DNA of 7,042 nucleotides from JBAXGE01 sp044344145 (GTDB taxonomy: Bacteria > Planctomycetota > Phycisphaerae > WQYP01). Each line of letters opens with the position of its first letter. Position 1 is the first letter of the stretch. The notes under the pieces were generated by a model, which saw only the letters and a program-made list of their open reading frames with translations, was not told where the DNA came from and made no database searches. This document shows positions 1-5,761 of the stretch, one piece after another. The stretch spans positions 1 to 7,042 of the forward strand of contig JBIJDM010000156.1 in NCBI GenBank assembly GCA_044344145.1. The letters run 5' to 3'. The translations under genes were made by a program, and so were the position numbers.

Positions 1-230
1 AGAAACGTGGTCATACTGGCGGTCAGGGTAAAGCCGGGGAACTTGCGGGCCAGATAGAGAAACGTTTCCTGCAGGACATCCTGGGCATCGGCCTCGTGCT
101 GGGTAAACCGCCACGCCAGCCGATGCACCCAGGCGCGATACCGGTAATAGAGCGGCGCATAGGCCGCCGTGTCGCCCCGGTTCAGCGCGGCGATCAGTTC
201 CAAGTCCGAACGTGCCTCGGTGGCGTCCAT
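1..230 (-). CDS. ECF-type RNA polymerase sigma factor, N-terminal part
   Basis: The first 76 codons of a sigma-70 family protein of the extracytoplasmic function (ECF) group, which directs RNA polymerase to a specific promoter set. The rest lies beyond the left edge. Sigma region 2 is visible: an opening helix with LIAALNRGD (residues 12-20), then YRAWVHRLAWRF (31-42), then the core-binding stretch ADAQDVLQETFLYL (47-60), which matches the usual DAEDLVQETFL pattern, and the beginning of region 2.3/2.4. The start is the ATG at 230-228: an in-frame TAG lies four codons upstream, and a GGAG sits 12 bases before it, rather far. A TGGTATGGT at 276-268 on the minus strand could be an extended -10 box but has no clear -35. 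No anti-sigma gene is visible, since the downstream side is missing. The family assignment is firm from region 2; the regulon is unknown. Confidence 0.85.
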   Translation of the reverse strand, partial: MDATEARSDLELIAALNRGDTAAYAPLYYRYRAWVHRLAWRFTQHEADAQDVLQETFLYLARKFPGFTLTASMTTF

Positions 231-346
231 GCGGAACAGCTACTCCAGATACCACAAGTTGTGCTTAACCATACCACTGATTAAGGGGGGATGGGTAGTA
301 TTTGGTTCCCAAGAAACGCCATTTTCTCCCAGTCACGTCGTTTTAT

Positions 347-381
347 TGTCGGTCCTCCGACCTTTTTCTAGTGTGGTCATG
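347..381 (-). repeat. hairpin repeat element, copy A, just after the TPR-MBL gene
   Basis: Begins one base past the TAA of the TPR-MBL gene. On the plus strand it reads TGTCGGTCCTCCGACC, five T, then CTAGTGTGGTCATG. GTCGG (348-352) and CCGAC (357-361) form a five-pair stem with a TCCT loop. It matches copy B at 3342-3377 at about 30 of 36 positions, including the stem, the T tract and the flanking GTGYGGTCATG, while sequence beyond these limits does not align. Read along the gene, the order is ATGACC, short spacer, A tract, hairpin. The T tract is on the wrong side to end transcription of the gene ahead of it. Confidence 0.6.
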
Positions 382-382
382 A

Positions 383-3157
383 TTATGATGATGTGGTAAA
401 GTAAAGACGTTCTTTTTTGAACATCCGCTTGTAATAGTCTTCGAGCCGACGATGATCATCGCGATTCTTTTGAGAAACGAATAGATGCACACGCTTGGTG
501 TTCCCGGGCTGACATGTTTCCGAACCTAGGTGATTGTGGGTGATCTTCCAGTCATCCACCTCGCGGGCCTTCAAATCCACAGCTGGATGGAAAGTGCAAT
601 CCTCATGGCACAGATACATATCCGTGAGTATGTTGTAGATAATCGTGATATCACCGGTAAAAACTGGCGTCTTCTGTTTGCCATCCCGCGTCTGTTTGTC
701 GTGCAGTGCCTGGGCCAGTCCGTTAATCAGTGTCTCACGGATATCCTTTAACTCCGCTCCGAACTCACTCACGATGGCCACCCTCGGATGGAGCTTATCC
801 AGCACTGTCAGTGTACCCATTAGCCCTAGATGGTTCGGGTAATACCACTCATCCGGCTCGTGTTTATCCTTCGAATTGTCATCCCCTACTAACTTCAGCA
901 TGTCAATGGGACGAAACTCCTCCTTTTTAATCGAACCAATATGGGCAATGAGTAGGTCTGGTTGTTCAAAATTGGTATATGTTTCATACAACGCTCTGCC
1001 AGCAGACATGTCCCGCTTAGGACGTGTCTTATTGGCGTCGTGATATTGCACCTGACCATTATTCAGCAACGGTGGATATAAACCCGTGTCTCCCGTAAAG
1101 ACGATTTTTCGTTTGGTACCATCTGGGCATGTGATAATGAACCCCAGCCCCACCGCCGTATCGCGAGTCACGACATCATCGTGATAAGCCGGGAGAACCG
1201 ACAATTCAACCCCTTCGATTATAGTTATTTTCTGCACCGATCCCGGTGTAGGCCGACTAAGTACGACTACCTTCTCCAAGTGCTTGGCATCCCGCAACGG
1301 AACGATGCCCGCGAACTTTCGCTCCGCTCCTTGGTTCAGATAGAGACTGACACGCTCGGGTTTGGGGGACGGCGGGTTGCCGTCAGCACTTTTCCATGTG
1401 GCGCGCCGATGCAGCAGCATCAGCAGCGATTCCAATTCGGCGGTATGGTCGTCGTGGGCATGCGTCACAACGATATGGTGGATATCACACAACCGACCAC
1501 CTGCGCGATGAAATGCCTCAATGAAATCATAACCCGGATCAATGACTACTCCTTGGCCTTTGTGCCATATAAAGTACCCCCCCCCACGGTCCCGTTCCTC
1601 TTCCGTGGGGATGGCCGGGGTGTAGGAGTTCCATTCGCGCAGAACAAACAGCAGGGATTCCGCTGGATTAAATCGGCTCGCTCCAACAATGAAGTCATCG
1701 GTACGTTCTTGACGCACCTTCATCTTCTCAAAAAATTTATTCGTTTGTTCTGAAGGGAATTGCTCAAGCACACAGCGAAGGTATACCTCTAATTGTTTGC
1801 CATAGTCGCCCCTAGTAGCATCTAAAGCATCTTGTTTGGCTTGCTTAGATGCAGGGGTACTCGTACGTGAAAGCAACCACGCCTTGAGCGATTTGACTTT
1901 TGCCGACATCTCATGCAGCGACTTTTCTGGGGCCCGCCCAAAACGATCAATCATCGCGTCATACACTGCCAATGCCTCTTCCTGCGGCTTCTCCATCTGC
2001 CCCAGCGTCAAGCCTTTGTTGACCATCGCCTTGGCCACCAGCTCACGCAACGTCAGTTCTGGAGCCTTCCCAAAACGGGCAATCATCGCGTCATACACTA
2101 CCAACGCCTGTTGCGGCTTCTCCATACGCCCAAGCGCTAAGCCTGAGTTGACCATCGCCTTGGCCACCTGCTCATGCAGCATCAGCTCTGGAGCCTCCCC
2201 ATAACGCGCAATCAACGCGTCATAGACTTCCAATGCCTCCTGCGGTTTCTCCATCTGCCCCAGCGTCACACCCTTGTTGAACATCGCCTTGGCCACCTGC
2301 TCACGCAGCGTCAGTTCTGGAGCCTCCCCATAACGGGCAATCAACGCGTCATAGACCGTCAATTCTTCCTGCGGTTTCTCCATCTGCCCCAGCGCCACAC
2401 CATTGTTGAGCATCGCCTTGGCCACCAGCTCACGCAGCGTCAGTTCTGGAGCCTTCCCATAACGGGCAATCAACGCGTCATACACTACCAACGCCTCTTG
2501 CGGTTTCTCCATACGCCCAAGCGTAAAGCCTGAGTTGACCATCGCCTTGGCCACCTGCTCACGCAGCGTCAGTTCTGGAGCCTCCCCATAACGGGCAATC
2601 AATGCGTCATAGACTGCCAATGCCTCCTGTGGTTTCTCAATACGCCCCAGCGTCATCCCCTTACTGAGCATCGCCTTGGCCACCGACTCACGCAGCGTCA
2701 GATCTGGAGCCTCCCCAAAACGGGCAATCATCGCGTCATAGACCGCCAACGCCTCCTGCGGTTTCTCAATACGCCCCAACGCCACCCCCTTGTTGTACAT
2801 CGCCATTGCTAATAGTTGCAGGTCATTCAACTCAACTCCGGCGGTTAGTTGTTGACAGATGGCATTAAGCAACACCAATGAATCAGTTACACGATCGTCT
2901 GGAAGCACACTCGCCTTGAGAAATTGTGCGAATGTATTATTGGGATCTTGCGCTAAGACTGTGTCCAAAATCCGGATAGCGGTATCGGCATCGGCATCGC
3001 AACGGGCAATACGTGCCTGGATTATGGCTTGCCAGACAGGTAACTGGGCGGCTGCGGCGGCTAAATCCAATTTCAGCAGCGCTTGGCGCAGTAGCGGATC
3101 GTGTGCGCGATACGAATACAATGCCAAATACTGATTACGAATTTCGTTCTCGTTCAT
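383..3157 (-). CDS. TPR-repeat protein fused to a metallo-beta-lactamase fold hydrolase
   Basis: A 924-residue soluble protein with no signal peptide or membrane segment. Residues 1-118 are helical and look like degenerate TPRs. Residues 119-420 are seven TPR-like units of 43 residues (core NKGVxLGQMEKPQEALxVYD), likely a protein-binding scaffold. After a charged helical linker comes an MBL domain: VVIDPG (537-542), the metal motif HAHDDH (566-571), then H659, D690 in FTGDTG, H776 in NHLGL and SEFGAEL ending the fold (797-803). All expected metal ligands are present, so a two-metal hydrolase is likely; the substrate is not evident. The last 75 residues are basic and unassigned. The ATG at 3157 has AGGAA upstream and overlaps the stop of a possible small frame as ATGA. 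G+C is lower than in the neighbours, suggesting transfer. A sensor-effector role is inference. Confidence 0.9.
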   Translation of the reverse strand: MNENEIRNQYLALYSYRAHDPLLRQALLKLDLAAAAAQLPVWQAIIQARIARCDADADTAIRILDTVLAQDPNNTFAQFLKASVLPDDRVTDSLVLLNAICQQLTAGVELNDLQLLAMAMYNKGVALGRIEKPQEALAVYDAMIARFGEAPDLTLRESVAKAMLSKGMTLGRIEKPQEALAVYDALIARYGEAPELTLREQVAKAMVNSGFTLGRMEKPQEALVVYDALIARYGKAPELTLRELVAKAMLNNGVALGQMEKPQEELTVYDALIARYGEAPELTLREQVAKAMFNKGVTLGQMEKPQEALEVYDALIARYGEAPELMLHEQVAKAMVNSGLALGRMEKPQQALVVYDAMIARFGKAPELTLRELVAKAMVNKGLTLGQMEKPQEEALAVYDAMIDRFGRAPEKSLHEMSAKVKSLKAWLLSRTSTPASKQAKQDALDATRGDYGKQLEVYLRCVLEQFPSEQTNKFFEKMKVRQERTDDFIVGASRFNPAESLLFVLREWNSYTPAIPTEEERDRGGGYFIWHKGQGVVIDPGYDFIEAFHRAGGRLCDIHHIVVTHAHDDHTAELESLLMLLHRRATWKSADGNPPSPKPERVSLYLNQGAERKFAGIVPLRDAKHLEKVVVLSRPTPGSVQKITIIEGVELSVLPAYHDDVVTRDTAVGLGFIITCPDGTKRKIVFTGDTGLYPPLLNNGQVQYHDANKTRPKRDMSAGRALYETYTNFEQPDLLIAHIGSIKKEEFRPIDMLKLVGDDNSKDKHEPDEWYYPNHLGLMGTLTVLDKLHPRVAIVSEFGAELKDIRETLINGLAQALHDKQTRDGKQKTPVFTGDITIIYNILTDMYLCHEDCTFHPAVDLKAREVDDWKITHNHLGSETCQPGNTKRVHLFVSQKNRDDHRRLEDYYKRMFKKERLYFTTSS
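1898..2803 (-). repeat. seven tandem 129-bp coding repeats (TPR-like units)
   Basis: The landmark CATCGCC recurs at exact 129-base steps (2024, 2153, 2282, 2411, 2540, 2669, 2798), giving seven in-frame units of 43 codons. The last unit in protein order carries one extra glutamate codon (KPQEEAL), making it 132 bases. Units are very similar at the DNA level. Protein units 3 and 6 share NSG, LGRM, VVYD, GKAPELTLRELVAK, and units 4 and 7 share GQM with PQEE, so a three-unit block may have duplicated. This is coding repetition, not a CRISPR. Confidence 0.95.
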
Positions 3158-3270
3158 AGCATCATTTCCTGTTTATGGTTGCGCGGCAGTTTCCCTCGCA
3201 CAACGTGGGCTTCAATAACAGACTTTTTGCCACGCGACAGACAATGCACCAGCTGGCGCAGGCAATACAT
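3154..3270 (-). CDS. possible 38-residue small protein overlapping the TPR-MBL start
   Basis: A small frame from the ATG at 3270 reads MYCLRQLVHCLSRGKK and ends LPRNHKQEMML. Its TGA (3156-3154) overlaps the ATG of the TPR-MBL gene as ATGA, the classic arrangement for translational coupling. The peptide is strongly basic, with two cysteines and two histidines in its first half, and resembles nothing I recognise. Against it: no convincing ribosome site precedes the ATG, and the AGGAA of the big gene lies inside this frame. The frame is open for 11 more codons upstream, to a TAG just before the ACA TGC codons, so it could also be the decayed tail of a longer gene. Low confidence that it is expressed. 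Confidence 0.2.
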   Translation of the reverse strand: MYCLRQLVHCLSRGKKSVIEAHVVRGKLPRNHKQEMML

Positions 3271-3291
3271 CGTCTTGGTGAGTCTATGTTG

Positions 3292-3320
3292 ATGTTCGCA
3301 TGTCTAAAGAGCGTTGTCAA
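3292..3320 (-). promoter_or_regulatory. candidate sigma-70 promoter for the TPR-MBL gene
   Basis: On the minus strand a perfect TTGACA lies at 3320-3315. After a 17-base spacer comes GAACAT (3297-3292), which matches the -10 consensus at only three of six positions. Transcription from here would cover the small frame and the TPR-MBL gene, with a leader of roughly 130 bases. The -35 is convincing, the -10 is weak. No other good pair was seen between the Fe-S gene and 3157. Confidence 0.3.
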
Positions 3321-3341
3321 TTAGCCATTTCCGCCTATTAA

Positions 3342-3377
3342 TGTCGGTCCCCCGACATTTTTTGGAGTGCGGTCATG
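3342..3377 (-). repeat. hairpin repeat element, copy B, at the end of the Fe-S gene
   Basis: Plus-strand reading: TGTCGGTCCCCCGACA, six T, then GGAGTGCGGTCATG. TGTCGG (3342-3347) and CCGACA (3352-3357) form a perfect six-pair stem with a TCCC loop. The conserved ATGACC end (in gene direction) supplies the TGA stop codon of the Fe-S gene (3375-3373), so the element overlaps the gene's last bases. It is in the same orientation as copy A. Together the two copies bracket the TPR-MBL gene and its upstream region as direct repeats about 2,995 bp apart. Confidence 0.6.
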
Positions 3378-4032
3378 CCGGGTCGGGCGGTTCGATATTA
3401 CGGGGTGGGTGGATCACAATCGCCGGGGGATCGGTGGGGCAACGGTTTTCGCAGAGGCCACAACCCACGCAGCCGGCGAGTTTTACCACCACGCGGCCGG
3501 TGAGGGTGGAGATGGCGATAGCCGTGTCGCCCAGTGGACAGGCCCGGACGCAGAGGGTGCAATCTTCGCCGGTGTTGCGGCGGCAGAGGGCGAAATTAAC
3601 CTGGGCGGTGCCCATGCCCAGTGCGGTGGCGGGTTTCAGTTGCAGGGCGCCACTGGGGCAAACGGGCATGCAGGCCAGCGTGGCACAGATTACGCAGGGC
3701 TGTTTGCGGGCTTCGATATACGGCGCCCCATCGGCCAGCAGGCCGTTGGGATCAAGCTCAATAGCATGCGCCGGACAGGCCTCAACACAATGGCCACAGC
3801 GCTCACAGGTAGCGACGAATATCTCCTCCGGCAGCGCCCCCGGCGGGCGCAACACCCGCAGGGGTACCCCGCGTGAAACTACGGCAGGCTGGGTTTCGCC
3901 CGCAGGCAGCACGGGATGCAGCACCCGGCTTAAATCCTGAACCTTCTCATCCAATACCCGGGCCAGCGGGCCGAGGGCCTGCCGCATGGCTTGGAGGAAA
4001 AAATCGCGCCGCTCGGGCGGTGGTGTGGACAT
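3373..4032 (-). CDS. four-cluster [4Fe-4S] ferredoxin-type protein, MauM/NapG-like
   Basis: A 219-residue electron-transfer protein with exactly 16 cysteines in four groups, each ending CP. They are C76-C79-C82-C86, C113-C116-C121-C125 (Cx2Cx4Cx3CP), C150-C158-C161-C165 (a seven-residue first gap) and C188-C191-C194-C198. The two irregular inner groups between two regular ones are the pattern of NapG and MauM, which pass electrons to periplasmic nitrate reductase or methylamine dehydrogenase. The N-terminus has RRDFFLQAM, reminiscent of a twin-arginine motif, but what follows contains Arg, Asp, Glu and Lys instead of a hydrophobic stretch. A cytoplasmic location is therefore more likely. No nap, mau or other redox partner is nearby, so the partner is unknown. 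The ATG at 4032 has only a weak purine-rich site ahead of it. The stop codon lies within hairpin element copy B. The fold call is firm, the pathway is not. Confidence 0.9.
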   Translation of the reverse strand: MSTPPPERRDFFLQAMRQALGPLARVLDEKVQDLSRVLHPVLPAGETQPAVVSRGVPLRVLRPPGALPEEIFVATCERCGHCVEACPAHAIELDPNGLLADGAPYIEARKQPCVICATLACMPVCPSGALQLKPATALGMGTAQVNFALCRRNTGEDCTLCVRACPLGDTAIAISTLTGRVVVKLAGCVGCGLCENRCPTDPPAIVIHPPRNIEPPDPA

Positions 4033-4156
4033 AAAACCGGTTCATCCAGTAGAATCTTGGGCACATTCGGTACCTGCTGGATTATAGCGAATCTTCCGGT
4101 CTCCGAAAGCCGCAACATGGTTTTCGCCCGGCCAGCTCAGGGCCACATTTAGACGC
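4033..4156. promoter_or_regulatory. divergent promoter region between the Fe-S gene and the marC cluster
   Basis: This gap separates two divergent genes and must hold both promoters. On the minus strand there is a perfect TATAAT (4086-4081), about 48 bases before the Fe-S start, without a good -35. On the plus strand TTGGGC (4057-4062) and GATTAT (4080-4085) are spaced 17 bases apart, a weak pair that overlaps the same AT-rich island. The two promoters may therefore compete for it. I see no clear operator palindrome or riboswitch. Confidence 0.35.
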
Positions 4157-4160
4157 GGAG
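4157..4160 (+). promoter_or_regulatory. ribosome binding site that favours the second ATG of marC
   Basis: GGAG at 4157-4160 directly abuts the first ATG (4161), leaving no spacer, but stands six bases before the in-frame ATG at 4167. The second ATG is therefore the likelier start. It also places the hydrophobic helix MITDFFFMFL at the very N-terminus, as is usual in MarC proteins. Confidence 0.6.
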
Positions 4161-4166
4161 ATGCCC

Positions 4167-4799
4167 ATGATCACCGACTTTTTCTTCATGTTCCTCACGC
4201 TGCTGGTGGTTATTGACCCGGCGGGTACGATCCCGCTGTTTATCACCATGACGGCCAAATTCGATATCGCGGCCCGACATCGCGTCGCCCGACGGGCCAC
4301 ACTGGTCGCCGGGGTGGTGGGCATTCTGTTCATCGTGGGCGGGCAGTCTATTTTCAGTTTTCTGGGCGTGGAATTTGCGGATTTCAAGATCGCCGGGGGA
4401 GTGGTTCTGCTGATTCTTTCGATTATTGACCTGTTGATCAAAGGCAAGCCGTCGGTGGATGCTGAACCTGTGGATGATGGCACATTTGGGGTTGTGCCGC
4501 TGGCGGTGCCGCTGATTGTCGGCCCGGCCACCATGACCACCAGTCTGCTGCTGGTATCTAATTTCAGCCCCCAGCATGGCCTGATTACCACCATCGGCCT
4601 GGTGTCGTTGGCCCTATTGGTGAATCTGGGGCTGCAATACTTTGCCATGCTGCGCAGCGAGTGGCTGATCAAAATCGTCGGACCGCAGGCGCTGTTGGTG
4701 GTCAATAAAATCGTCATGATCCTGCTGGCGGCCATCGCGGTCAGCTTGATACGTTCGGGGATTATGGCTATTGTGAAGGCAGCGAATTCAGCCCCGTAG
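4167..4799 (+). CDS. MarC family integral membrane protein
   Basis: A 210-residue inner-membrane protein of the MarC (UPF0056) family, whose transported substrate, if any, is not established; the original link of MarC to multiple antibiotic resistance is not generally accepted. Family hallmarks are visible: the first helix with VVIDPAGTIPLF (about residues 14-25) and the central VPLAVPLIVGPATMTTSLLL (about 110-129). About six hydrophobic segments can be traced, near 1-25, 45-65, 71-91, 108-131, 139-161 and 172-195. The length agrees with the usual 200-220 residues. The start at 4167 rather than 4161 is chosen on ribosome site spacing. It is the first gene of a tight plus-strand cluster, with 25 bases to the next gene. 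Confident family call. Confidence 0.93.
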   Translation: MITDFFFMFLTLLVVIDPAGTIPLFITMTAKFDIAARHRVARRATLVAGVVGILFIVGGQSIFSFLGVEFADFKIAGGVVLLILSIIDLLIKGKPSVDAEPVDDGTFGVVPLAVPLIVGPATMTTSLLLVSNFSPQHGLITTIGLVSLALLVNLGLQYFAMLRSEWLIKIVGPQALLVVNKIVMILLAAIAVSLIRSGIMAIVKAANSAP

Positions 4800-4824
4800 T
4801 CTGTCTCTGGTCAGGAGCCCGCGT

Positions 4825-5160
4825 ATGAGCGTTGCCAAAGTCACCGAAACCCTGGTCTTCACCCCCGGCACCAAGGTGCGTTTAACCCAGCAAATTCCCC
4901 AGCACGGCAGCACTTGCACCACCGTGGTGGAAGGTACCGTCGTGCGCCAGGAACGCCAACCCTCGGGGTCGTGGTTTGCACGTAACCCCTTGGATAAGCT
5001 GTGGTTAGACCGTTTGATTATCCAAAAGGCCGACGGGGAAAAGTCCATTATCAATCTGGATGCCCTCAGCCATGTGGAAGTGCTGGGCGAAATCGCCCCG
5101 GTTGCTGGCACCAGCCCGATGGTGGCCCCCACTCAGGACCGCAGCAGTTCGATTACTTGA
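4825..5160 (+). CDS. conserved-looking small protein of unknown function
   Basis: A 111-residue soluble protein, with AGGAG (4813-4817) seven bases before the ATG. The first 85 residues look beta-rich: VFTPGTKVRLTQQI (11-24), TTVVEGTVVRQ (32-42), then GSWFARNPLDKLWLDRLIIQ (48-67) and KADGEKSIINLD (68-79). The PG-turn followed by short strands recalls small SH3-like barrels, but this is only an impression from the pattern. The W50 and W60-LDRL block is the most distinctive part. The last 25 residues are a Pro/Ser/Thr-rich, probably disordered tail. It lies 25 bases after marC and 18 bases before the RbsD/FucU gene, each gene with its own AGGAG, so the three are probably co-transcribed. I recall similar sequences from Planctomycetota but cannot confirm this. 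Function unknown. Confidence 0.85.
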   Translation: MSVAKVTETLVFTPGTKVRLTQQIPQHGSTCTTVVEGTVVRQERQPSGSWFARNPLDKLWLDRLIIQKADGEKSIINLDALSHVEVLGEIAPVAGTSPMVAPTQDRSSSIT

Positions 5161-5178
5161 TCTTCAGGAGCCTTTGCG

Positions 5179-5622
5179 ATGCTGAAAACCCCGATTCTTC
5201 ATCCCCAGATTCTCGCCGCCCTCGGCCGCGCGGGTCATTCGTCCAAGATTTTAATTGCCGATGGCAATTATCCTTTTAGCACCAAGCTGGGCCCCCGGGC
5301 GGAATTGGTCCAATTGAACTTCCGGCCCGGCCTGCTGTCGGTGACCGATGTGCTCGACGGCATCCTCAAGACCGTCCCCATCGAGGCGGCGGCGGTGATG
5401 GAACCGATGAAGTCCGGCCCGTATGCCCTGAAAGACGACCCCCCGATTTTCGCGGAATTCCGCCAACAAATTCAGGGCGTGTACCCGCAAATGGACCTGA
5501 CCAAAATCGAGCGGTTTGCCTTTTATGATGCCGCCGGTACACCGGACGTGTGCCTGACCATCGCCACCGGTGAGCAGCGGATTTATGCCAATATCCTGCT
5601 GACCATTGGGGTCGTGAAGTAA
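5179..5622 (+). CDS. RbsD/FucU family sugar mutarotase, closer to FucU
   Basis: A 147-residue protein of the RbsD/FucU family. Family members speed conversion between cyclic forms of a sugar: D-ribose pyranose-furanose in RbsD, fucose anomers in FucU. The motif LHPQILAALGRAGHSSKIL then IADGNYP places H20 and D28 at the same numbers as the catalytic His20 and Asp28 of E. coli RbsD. IERFAFYDAA (110-119) and YANILLTIGV (136-145) match the FucU-style RFAFYE and YGNILLKKGV segments better than RbsD, and the length fits FucU with a few extra residues. AGGAG at 5166-5170 lies eight bases before the ATG. It is the last gene of the marC cluster. No ribose or fucose transporter or kinase is adjacent, so the sugar is not known. 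The family is certain, the substrate open. Confidence 0.92.
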   Translation: MLKTPILHPQILAALGRAGHSSKILIADGNYPFSTKLGPRAELVQLNFRPGLLSVTDVLDGILKTVPIEAAAVMEPMKSGPYALKDDPPIFAEFRQQIQGVYPQMDLTKIERFAFYDAAGTPDVCLTIATGEQRIYANILLTIGVVK

Positions 5623-5653
5623 GTCGCCCCGGGCCCGAAAAAAAGTAAAATAA

Positions 5654-5686
5654 TTGTTTCCCCCTGACGATTTTCAGGACTAGAAT
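5654..5686 (+). promoter_or_regulatory. candidate promoter for citrate synthase
   Basis: TAGAAT at 5681-5686 matches the -10 consensus at five of six positions. There is no good -35: TTGTTT (5654-5659) is 21 bases away, and TTTCCC (5657-5662) is better placed at 18 bases but weak. Between them CCTGA (5663-5667) and TCAGG (5674-5678) form an inverted repeat with a six-base centre, which could be an operator for an activator or repressor. No T tract follows, so it is not a terminator for the upstream gene. Confidence 0.3.
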
Positions 5687-5701
5687 GTGCCAGTTGCGCT
5701 A

Positions 5702-5715
5702 CGGCCAATCGGCCG
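5702..5715 (+). other. GC-rich hairpin in the citrate synthase leader
   Basis: CGGCC (5702-5706), loop AATC, GGCCG (5711-5715): a perfect five-pair stem. If transcription starts just after the TAGAAT box it sits at the 5' end of the mRNA leader, where it could protect the message or affect its translation. It is short and may be fortuitous. Confidence 0.35.
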
Positions 5716-5761
5716 GGCGGCATCGGTGTGTATTTTGGCTCCCTTGCAATAGGTGGTAGAT

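Noticed and set aside
264..285. CTTAA and TTAAG inverted repeat upstream of the sigma factor gene as an operator
   Set aside because: Only five-base AT-rich arms, not supported by a nearby convincing promoter.
347..381. Integron attC site, since the hairpin follows a gene in the same orientation as its second copy
   Set aside because: No GTTRRRY-type core sites, no paired R and L boxes with an extrahelical base, and the stem is only 5-6 pairs. No integrase gene is visible.
328..385. Resemblance to cloning-vector lacZ alpha sequence (CCCAGTCACG near 329 and TCATGATTA near 377)
   Set aside because: The first match has an inserted base and a mismatch against the usual primer site, the second is short and off-pattern, and no other vector sequence surrounds them. 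Probably chance.
1181..1753. 190-codon plus-strand frame
   Set aside because: It is opposite the MBL domain with its intact metal motif; no recognisable domain and no ribosome site.
1898..2803. CRISPR-like or non-coding satellite array
   Set aside because: The 129-base units keep reading frame, encode TPR-like helices and have no variable spacers.
3367..3940. Overlapping plus-strand frames of 169 and 208 codons
   Set aside because: They are antisense to the Fe-S protein with its 16 ordered cysteines; composition is typical of antisense frames.
4082..4735. 217-codon minus-strand frame
   Set aside because: It is antisense to the MarC gene, whose membrane helices and motifs are clear; its Ser/Thr/Arg-rich composition is a shadow of that coding strand.
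5623..5653. Intrinsic terminator after the RbsD/FucU gene (CGGGCCCG followed by an A run)
   Set aside because: The palindrome has no room for a loop, and the following tract is A, not T, on the transcribed strand.
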